DNA from: Thermothielavioides terrestris NRRL 8126
Lineage: Eukaryota; Ascomycota; Sordariomycetes; Sordariales; Chaetomiaceae
Length of the DNA stretch: 64,000 nt
Assembly: GCF_000226115.1 (NCBI RefSeq)
Contig: NC_016458.1
Coordinates: 2,852,001-2,916,000 of the forward strand
Direction: 5' to 3'
The notes below the pieces were generated by a model. It saw nothing but the letters and a program-made list of their open reading frames with translations. It had not been told where the DNA came from and did no database searches. Shown piece after piece: positions 55,800 through 64,000 of the stretch (within the stretch, counting starts at the first letter, position 1; every line of letters starts with the position of its first letter). A program made the position numbers and the translations under genes.

Positions 55800-56300
55800 C
55801 CGGTATGAACCGCCTGGTGTGACTTAGACCGTTCGCGAAACCTTGCCACGGCCAGTCAGCGGGGAGAAACAGGTTTTGGTCCCACGGGTGCCTATTGCTC
55901 CCTGTTCCGTGAACGTCAGCATGTGCCGCATCTGAGCCGCGTAGAGTCATCCACACACGGCATTCCATCGGGGACGAGCCTGGAACTTCCAGCCACGAAG
56001 CTGCCTTAAGTTCGAGCCGTCGATCGCTAGGCGGAACATGCCCTCTCACCGAAAGTCGACAGTCTTCTCAAGCCCCAATATCTCGACCTGGCAACGTCCA
56101 CAAGGCGAGGCAGAAGTGCCGCTGAGTCACGCGCCGGAGAGAGAGGCTCCGCAACATCAGGTTGACGAAGAACATCGTCGCCAGGAATTTGGTGCCTAAA
56201 AGCGCACAAATGAGATGCCACCACACATTGGACAGCTCGATGGCATGTTTTCGGCTCGCTGAGGGAATTGATTGGCAATGCCGCTCCCCGTTCACCGCCT
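55800..56300 (-). pseudogene. Possible remnant of a fungal multi-pass membrane protein
   Basis: The minus strand reads a hydrophobic stretch (ELSNVWWHLICALLGTKFLA, then TMFFVNLMLRSL) near 56070-56250. Further on, in a different frame, it reads ADVHGTG and then PWDQNLFLPADWPWQGF near 55840-55930. The ADVHGTG...Q block resembles the D-x-x-G-x-G-x-R-x-G-x-x-x-Q motif of an abundant uncharacterised fungal membrane protein family. The segments are in different frames with stops between, so this would be a fossil. Resemblance is by eye only. Confidence 0.3.
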
Positions 56301-58190
56301 CGCCTTGTGTTGACTGGTCAACATTCGTGCTAGCCCGTTCGAGATCATCGGTCTCCGAGAGTACAGCCCTTGTGAAGATGGACCGCTCAGCGAATCATGC
56401 TTGGGAGTGGACGCTGTCGAAACAAGGCAACCCTGCCTCCTCTGGGCGGCCCGATATCTCATGGAGTGACATCGACGAATTCCATCTCGACATGTTTCCT
56501 GTTGGGAAAGCTGCTTGCGTCGTCGTCGAGTCGAGGTTAGGAGCCTTGCCGGCAATCGATCAAAGGACGGGGCACAAGAGCTCGCTGGAGTCGTCGTCAG
56601 TTTCGCCACAGCTCAGTTCTCGAAGCCGCCACATACCGTGAGCTGTGTCAAGGTTAACTGCGGTGTGGTATGCTCCCTCCCACTTGACTTCGCCTTTGCC
56701 AGTCAACTCCGCCGTGCCGCGTAGTCCAGCCAGAGATCGGCGCCAAGTTCATTGAGTTCATCAGTGATTGGAAAACTGAAGACGAAGAGACCTAGCCACT
56801 CGGGAGACTGAGGCAGCTTTGGGAAAAAATAATTGACCAGGGAAGAAAGTTGCTGACTGGAGGCAAATGTCCTCATGATGGCGGCTTCTCAGCTCGTGAC
56901 GAGCAGCCACAGGGGCGAATGGTGGGTAGCATTTCGCCACCACCCGCCACTGGAGCGAGGCCGGGCCTCAATAAGCTGGACCGTGTAACAATAGAAACCC
57001 GCGGCGAATGAGAGCTGGTTCCTCGTGGTTGAATAGGCTCCTCAAACCAGCTCCTTCCCCAGGAGGCTGCATACCCTCCATTGCTAACTCTTTGTAAGAC
57101 GTCAGGCCAGCGGCGGCACATTAATTGACTGGGTCAGTCGGACGGTTCCACTTGACCGAGGCCAACCGCGAACGTGAAAAACCCATGACCATTGGAGCGC
57201 GTGGACCTTGCTCCCTAGGTGCTCTGTTCATTGACTCCATTCTTCTTGCCTCTTGGGACCCAAGCGACGCACAGCAATCTCTTTTCGAAGGTAGGTAGCC
57301 AAAGGCTCGCCGCGCCGGCACTTGGCCGGGCTGCAAGGCCAGGTCCGAATTGCTGGCAGGGCGAAGCCGACATCCACGACAGTGACTGGGCCGCCTGGTC
57401 CCTTCGTTTCGAGGGGACATAGGGCTCTCCCTCCCGTTGCACAAGTCTTTTCTGCGTTGCTCAGTGCAGAGTTATGACGGAAAGCCCCCAGCCGCATTCA
57501 GGAGCTGGACTGTTTGACAGAGACGGACTGGCCATCACCACCAGAGCGCTGTCGGCGGAGGCACTTCTTTGAACGGCTGGCTGAGGCAGCTCCGCAAAGG
57601 CAGTCAGCTGGGCAAACAACAGGTAAGACTGAGGCGAAGCAAAGAGCAAGTTCGGTGTATACAGTAATTATATAACAACCAACCTGAAAGCGCTGGCAGT
57701 TGTGTTCCAAACTCGAAGAAACTTGGGGGCGGGCATGGGCCTGAGACGGGGGTTTGGATGAGGCTCTGCGGTGGTCCGCGAACTACAGGATGGGTCCCGT
57801 AAGGCAACCAACACGGTTTCATTGGGCCCCCACTTCACCGGCCTCGCCGCTTTAAGAATCCGGGCCGCAACTCCCTCAAGTGCCGAGGTACGTACCTGAC
57901 TTGATCAAGTACGCGAACCAAGTGGGCGAACCGCAAGGAGCATCTCGAAACCGTCGTGGCAGTCTCCTCAAGGAACTTATATTACGGCAATCCCGAAGTT
58001 ACGGCAATCACCGTGGACTCCCTTGATCTTGTACCCTTCCCAGGCACTGCTGAGTCAATTGGAGCTGGTCGACCCCGCACCGCCGGAACACACCGGGCCC
58101 ATCGCACTGCTCCAGCCCGCGCGCGAGATATTGGAGCGACAGACTCAGACTCGCTGCCCTCTGCAATAGGAGGATTTGCTGCTGCGAGCA

Positions 58191-60905
58191 ATGGATCTCG
58201 ACAAAAAGTGGAACGCGCATCTGAGGCGAGCATCACGGAAGCCCAAAGTTTGTCCGCTGTGCCGCCAGGCAATCGCGATTTCTAGCCCTCAAACGACGGC
58301 GACGGCGACGGCGACTGCGACTGCTGTTCCAGACCAGCCCGATCTCCAGAATGGCAACGCAGAACCCGGTCGCATGGGCTTTGAGAAACACCTCGCAGAT
58401 TTCCACGCTGAGTTGCTTGAAGAAAAGACCACGCAAGCGGAAAAGGCCGCGTGGATCCAGGAGCAATGGGAGGCTGCGCAGTCGTCAGGTGACAGGTCTG
58501 TTCTATGCCTTGCTCTCTTTCTCTTGGAAGACGCCGTCACTAACGCCTACCAGGGACGGGGGCAGTAAACTTGGCGCTCACAGCCCGCTGGCCAGTCCGA
58601 GGGCCCCAAAAGCGGCTGCCGCCGGTGAGGGCGTCCAGCCGCACCCTCCCCGTCCCTCTAGCCGGAGAAAGGCCGTCGGGCCCGACTCTTCGGCAGCTGT
58701 CCCCGATGACCGCCCAAGCAAGAGCCCCACTCCCAAGAGGGAGGGGTCCAGGTCCAGGAGCGTGTCCCCGCCGAAGCGGTCCAAGGCTCGCGCCGGAGTT
58801 CACCCGGGCATCGGCATCGGCGTGGATGAGTTCGACCGGGGCACGTACCAAAAGGGCAGGCTATGGACCAGCGACGACACTACCGCTCCCCCTCTGCGCC
58901 CGTACGACAAATCCAATGTTGCGACATATCAACGCCAACGGCAATTCTCAGGCTCGGCTCCCAAGAGCCACCGCCAGTCCCACACGCTCCCGGCCCGGGC
59001 TGCACCGACCTCGCCCGCGGATGATGAGTCTATCGAGATGATCAAGGAGCCCGAAACCCGCCCAATCTCTCAGGAGCAGCTGGTGGCAGAGGTCAAGGGC
59101 ATCTATGCTGGCCTGGTGATGGTCGAGAGCAAGTGCATCGAGGTGGACAACAACCAGAGTTCTCAACACGATCCGGCCAGCAAGCTCAACAACAACGCTC
59201 AAGGTCCCCAAACTGGCCCCTCCGGCAAGCTCAACAACGACCAATGGCAGGCTCTTATCGCCCTACATCGCACCTTGCTCCACGAACACCACGACTTCTT
59301 CCTCGCGTCCCAGCACCCTTCCGCAAGCCCGGCGCTGAGAAGGTTGGCCGCAAAGTATGCCATGCCTGCGCGGATGTGGCGGCACGGCATTCACAGCTTC
59401 CTCGAGCTCCTGAGGCACCGGCTGCCAGCCAGTCTGGACCACATGCTTACCTTTATCTACATGGCCTACTCGATGATGGCGTTGCTATACGAGACGGTGC
59501 CTGCGTTCGAGGATACGTGGATCGAGTGCCTGGGCGACCTTGGCCGCTACCGCATGGCCATTGAGGATGACGACATTCGGGACCGAGAAGTCTGGACTTC
59601 AGTGAGCCGTCACTGGTACTCCCGGGCCTCCGACAAGTCTCCAACAACAGGGCGCCTCTACCATCACTTGGCCATCCTTGCCCGTCCCAACGCGCAGCAG
59701 CAGCTCTACTACTACGCCAAGTCGCTGTGCGTGGAGATGCCTTTCCCATCTGCCCGGGAGAGCATCATGACTCTGTTTGAGCCCATCATGTCTCGGACTC
59801 CAAACCCGCAACAGGCCCGGCTCCCGCCCGCTGAGCTCTACTTTGTGAGGACCCACGGCATTTTGTTTAGCGGGAAGCAGGAGGAGGACTTGGAGCCATC
59901 CATTACCCAGTTTCTCCAGTTGATTGACAATCACATTAATCGTTCAACTCGTCGATGGCTCGAATCAGGGTACGTAAGAATGCTAGGTTCCTAGACCTTG
60001 TACAGCGATTGATTGTTCACGCCAGGTACCACATTGGCATCGCCAACATCTGCGCGATCCTCGGCTACGGCGATGAGACCAACCCAATTGCCCAAGCTCT
60101 CAAGATTGCTCGGCCCAAGGATCCCGAATCTCAGGATCAGCCGATGCAAGACTCCGGCTCCGAAGTCCCCTTGCCCCAAGTTGATGCCAGCAAGCAGTTC
60201 CCCAACGCCCGCAGACTCTTCAAGAGCACCTACGACATCGTCTGCCGCCGCTTCGGCGACCCGAACACCCTTCCCTTCATCCACGTCACCCTCGTCTTCA
60301 TCCACCATCTCACGTTCTGCCCGGAGGCGATGGCCCATGTGGCGCCCCACTTCCCCTGGAAGTTGACGGCATTCATGCTCAATACGTTGATTGGTTCATC
60401 TCAAAACGTTTCACAGGCTTTGGTTCGCCTTCTGGAAAGTGGTGCAATGTTTCCGGGCTGGAAGGAGACGCAGGAGGAGGAGGAGAGGAACGAGGGGGCC
60501 TTTGGGGAGCCTCGGCCGCGCGCGCCGAAGCGGCGGCCCCTGCCTGAAGATTTCGCCCTTCGGGGATTCCCGTTCGTGGAGAGCTACTTCCCCGACGGCT
60601 GGTTCTCGACCGAGGAGAAGATCGATGACGACGACAAGTATTTCGAGGTCCCATCGATGATCGAGGAGCGGAAGGAACGGGTGGTGTGGCTTGGACGTCG
60701 CATTGCCGAGAGAGAGGGCGGCCGGTGGCTGCGGTTTGACCAGGAGACCGGACGGTTCGGTGTCAGCCCGGAGTATGAGGTAGATCTGGATTTGGAAGTG
60801 CCGGGGCCCTTGCCCCCAACGCCCGCGTCAGGCAGCTCCCCACAATCAAAGCCCGCGGAGAGCTTTGATTGTGGGGAGCTGCCCGACGCCGGCGCGGTTG
60901 CCTGA
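58191..60905 (+). CDS. Est1/SMG-type DNA/RNA-binding domain protein
   Basis: Three exons: 58191-58495, 58554-59969 and 60026-60905. Introns are 58 nt (GTCTGT...CTAAC...CCAG) and 56 nt (GTACGT...GCCAG), giving 866 aa. The N terminus has VCPLC and, after an (AT)n-coded Ala/Thr insert, FEKHLADFH, like a C2H2 finger split by an insert. Residues 110-280 are disordered with SR-like and basic patches. The 14-3-3/TPR-like Est1 region follows: ALIALHRTLLHEHHDFFLAS, FLELLRHRLPASLDHMLTFI, DLGRYRMAIEDDD and LYHHLAILARPNAQQQLYYY. The C-terminal half matches Est1 DNA/RNA-binding proteins linked to telomerase or nonsense-mediated decay. No PIN domain is present, so it is SMG7/Est1-like rather than SMG6. The N terminus is uncertain because coding-like sequence continues upstream past an in-frame TAG (58167-58169). 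Confidence 0.85.
60831..60883. repeat. Perfect 22-bp inverted repeat with 9-nt loop
   Basis: Arm 1 is 60831-60852, loop CCGCGGAGA, arm 2 60862-60883, with complementarity over all 22 bases. Beyond the arms, pairing continues imperfectly for about 11 more bases (9 match). It encodes the last residues of the Est1-like protein, so both strands read SSPQSK and FDCGELPD. Confidence 0.97.
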
Positions 60906-63900
60906 ACCGGATGCCCAATTCCGGAAGTTCGAGGAAGGGGACACCGCACAGGCAGAACCCGACTGCGACACCCTGCCCGGTCGCTCAGCACGACCGAGAG
61001 TTGTCGGGGCTGCAGATGTGGCCGCCGAGGCCTGCCACTTCCTTCTGGCAGTCTGCTCGTGACGCCGCAGTGGATTGTTCGGGCCCATAACGTGGACCAG
61101 ACACCCAAGGATGAGCGCTCGGTCGCCGGCCACTGGGCACGGCCGCCGTTGCTGCCTCAACACCACCGCGTGCACAGGGCGATGGCGCGGCGCTGCCGAA
61201 CAGGAGACAAGAAGGGTGAACAGAGAGCAGCCTTGGATCCACGGCTGGTTCAAACACGCTTGGCCATCCGTCTGGCCCTGGGAAGGACACGGGAGGTATT
61301 GGAGGGCCCACCAGCAATGCCGGGCCATGCGCAGCGGAAGGAGCCCTGGATTGAGGAGCCAGAGCCCTGGATTGATAAAGCGATTTCTGCATCGCGGACA
61401 GCGGTCGCTAAGCCTGACTTCTCCATAGATGGGTAGCAATTTCTTGGAATTCAAAAGTCAATTTGCGTTGGTAATTTAAGCTGGAGTCGGTGGCGGTCCC
61501 ATTGGTGATGTCCTCTCGAGATTGATCCTAATAGCTTGAGCATGGAGCGACTGCTATGGATGCGAGTAGCGCTATGGACCATGTTGCACAAGGAGAGACT
61601 ATACTTCATCAGCTAGCTAGGTGATGCAGTGAGAGGTTTCAACAGCTGCGGGAACAGATGGTTTCTGTCACGACTATCGAAAATGAAATCAAGATTTGAA
61701 AACACGCACTTCCCGGGCGATGTTGAAGCCAGATGTTCCCAGCTCTGCGATGCGTATCCATCCCGGCGAGGGCATGATCCAGCTTCAAGCCAGCTAGCTC
61801 TGCTTAGTCTCTCAGACGGGTCCTTGATAATCAGACACACCACGCACACTCAAATCTTCACGCAGTGGAAGAGGAAGAAGCAGCGGTCGAGAAAGAAAAA
61901 AAGCAAAGAATTAACAAGGCAACAAACAGCTACTACCAGCCTGGAAACCATCCCGCGCTCACCCCTCGCCCTCATGAGCTCTATCCCCACGCGTCCGGCC
62001 CGAATGTCGATGTCCCGAACCTTAAACAACAAAGCCTTCGGTGACCGACTCAGGCAAGCCAATGAATGATTTGTGTTCCATTAAGATTTCCTGTTCCGTT
62101 TTGAAATCATAAGACATTTGAAACCCCACGCCACCGTTCTTGACGTCAATGCTGCCCGCGTCGCCGGCCCTGGTTCTGATACACGTGCGCGCAGGAAAAG
62201 CGGCGGGTGGAGCAGCCCTGGGCGCGGGTGGCGCCCGTTTCTGCCCGGGCGCCTGCCGACTGCTGATGGGGGAGGTAGTGTAAAAACGGCGAGGGATTGG
62301 GGGTTATGGTGTTTTTGGTAGTTGTGGGTTTCTTTTTGGTCCCAATTTCGTCGTTGTTTTTCTTGTCGTGGCGTCGGTGGCTGTGGGGATGAAAATGAGA
62401 TATGTTGATGGTGGTTTGATTTTGACTTCCGGCGAGGTTGCGGATCAGATAAGAGGCTAGTGTAGATGGCGTAGCGAAGGGACGGCCCGGAAAAGGTCCT
62501 TGCCCTCCACGGAAACAGAAGAGATGATCCCATACACTACCTGCCCGGTTATTCGGCCCCCACACTCACACTCCGGGCGATGGCTGCCTTATCGCGGTGT
62601 GGCTTGTTGGGAACCGGCGCGGGACGGCCAAGACGAGGCAACACGGAGGGCTGCTGCCTGTGAGCGGCGTGCAGTTTCATGCTTCCCCGGGAAGCTAGTT
62701 TGATGATTCACTTGATAACAAATTCACTGGCTGATTCGCATAGCCGCGTCGCTGGGCGCTCAGTAACAAATCCGACGCCCGAGGAGCGGAAAAGGCAGTC
62801 TCGGTCTCCAGTACAGTAATCTGTCTATCTCGGTTTGATTGGTGTCAGAGCGAGGCTTTCCATGGACGGGGTGACTCCGGCTAGGCTGTCGAGTCATCGG
62901 CCGGGGAAGGTTGAATTAGGCGGCCGGCGGCTGAAACTGGGTGCAACGCATCACTGGAGGCACAGCCGTTCGTGAAGATGCCCTGGAGATTTGGCTGCTG
63001 AGAGGCACCCGGGCCTCGTTCGGTGTGCGGTGAAATGGAGGCGGAGCACAAGGCAATGGAGATTTGATATTCAAGGGGGAAGGCTCACGGAAGGCTCACT
63101 TCCCCCTCATGCGGCGATCCTCTTGCCGCTTGAAGGATATCCTTTGTGCTGAAACGCTGCCAAAACTGTTCATGCTTCTGGAACTTTCACCGAGCAGACG
63201 CCTTTCGGCGTGGCGTGTTCGGCGTGGCATGTCCGTGGCGGCTGCCAACGCCATCGGCGTTCCGACAATTATTATTAGTGAGCACTGTGAGGATGCGAAG
63301 CAGAAACTGCTCCGATGGCCGCCTTGTTTCAGTCCACTAACCCGTTCTCATCCGGAGAGTCTCCTCGGTGAGACGGGCCGCTCTCGCAGCCACCTCCTGT
63401 TTCGAGTAAGCTTCACTGGGCTGCTGAACTCGTGAAGCACGGGTGTCTTTCAGGAACAAATTTCTCCGAGAACCCACGTGCTGACGCCCGCTTGAGTTCC
63501 AAGTCCGGTTGGTTCCGTCGCTCAAGAAGCGAGATTCACTCATAATCGCGTGTCTTACATTAGGTAGTGTGCCTTACCCACGGGGACCAATCGCCGCTGT
63601 TGCCCTTCTGATGTGTCTCTCCGCTTCTCCACGGCCCAAGATTTCCCCCATGGGTTGCCTTGGTCCGGCGCTCGCCCATCTGACCCCACGAGGGACACGA
63701 AGACAGACTCAGCCCTACAAGCCTCGCCTGCCTGCCGTGACACATTCCATGGAGTGGAGGTGCTTTCAAATGCTGGAGGTCCTCTCCGCGCAGTTCCTGC
63801 ACCCTCCCTTCGGTGAATGGCGAGAACCTCACATGTTTGCGTTCCACTCGTCTGACCTGACGTCATCCCAACCTGCTCCGCACCCTTAGAGCGGCGAGCC

Positions 63901-64000
63901 CAGGCCTGGTGAAGGAACACTTTACTCGGGCGTGGCTGCCTGAGGGAGCGAGCCAGCGGCAGCAGGCCAGTGGCAGCCAATCAAACTCGAAATTTCGACT
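60906..64000. other. No gene recognised, 3.1 kb to window end
   Basis: After the Est1-like stop, one frame continues protein-like for a short way (EPDAQFRKFEEGDTAQAEPD, about 60905-60960) before stops. A GAGCCCTGGATTGA-type word is repeated near 61340-61380. An A/G-rich tract lies at about 61868-61920. No other domain, RNA gene or array is seen. Confidence 0.5.

Larger units (their letters stand above)
49354..58043. other. Gene-poor block, 8.7 kb
   Basis: No intact gene between the myosin stop and the Est1-like gene. Base composition is mixed, not strongly AT-rich. Short tandem words occur (GCCTT units near 51275-51300; a 12-bp unit at 52384-52495). GGTACC/TAGGTA words occur near 52610 and 52755. 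Protein-like fragments broken by stops are seen on the minus strand at about 54450-56300. Confidence 0.5.

Noticed and set aside
1..64000. CRISPR arrays, bacterial operons, insertion sequences
   Set aside because: Introns, eukaryotic tRNA architecture and gene families show this is a fungal nuclear sequence; no direct-repeat/spacer array or transposase seen.

Overview
The window is 64 kb of a filamentous ascomycete nuclear chromosome. Genes carry short GT-AG introns (about 50-130 nt), exons are GC-rich at third positions, and the proteins resemble Sordariomycete families (Rpc11, Med31, Red1-type scaffold, CFEM protein, class II myosin). A Sordariales or Chaetomiaceae-like fungus fits best; this is inferred from gene style, not from a search. 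There are no operons. Neighbouring genes are divergent or convergent and unrelated in function.

Layout. 0-10.6 kb: intramembrane aspartyl protease (-), Mediator subunit Med31 (+), RNA polymerase III subunit Rpc11 (-), a small ankyrin protein (+), a broken thaumatin-like gene (-), and an Hsp70-like ATPase with a polyglutamine N terminus (-). 10.6-15.4 kb: long non-coding stretch with possible eroded coding sequence. 15.4-24 kb: glucokinase (+), two tandem repeat arrays, a GNAT acetyltransferase with an N-terminal PCNA-box-like motif (-), a SAGA Sgf11-like protein (+), and a PPIL1-type cyclophilin (-). 24-29.5 kb: a kinase-ankyrin pseudogene (-), a CFEM surface protein (-), and a tRNA-Asn gene with an intron (-). 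29.5-41 kb: Osh1-type oxysterol-binding protein (-), acyl-CoA thioesterase II (+), and a Red1-like zinc-finger scaffold (-). 42-49.4 kb: class II myosin heavy chain (+). 49.4-58 kb: almost nine kilobases with no intact gene. 58-61 kb: an Est1/SMG-type protein (+) ending in a near-perfect palindrome. 61-64 kb: no gene recognised.

Most genes are housekeeping: transcription (Med31, Sgf11, Rpc11), RNA surveillance (Red1-like, Est1/SMG-like), lipid transfer and acyl-CoA metabolism (Osh1, thioesterase), sugar phosphorylation and cytokinesis. Recently disturbed or lineage-specific parts are the two pseudogenes, the gene-poor blocks, the repeat arrays and the Est1 3' palindrome. The most unusual functional hint is the PIP-box-like start of the acetyltransferase. 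I see no clear multi-gene novel system. Exon boundaries were read by eye from splice consensus, reading phase and family knowledge.
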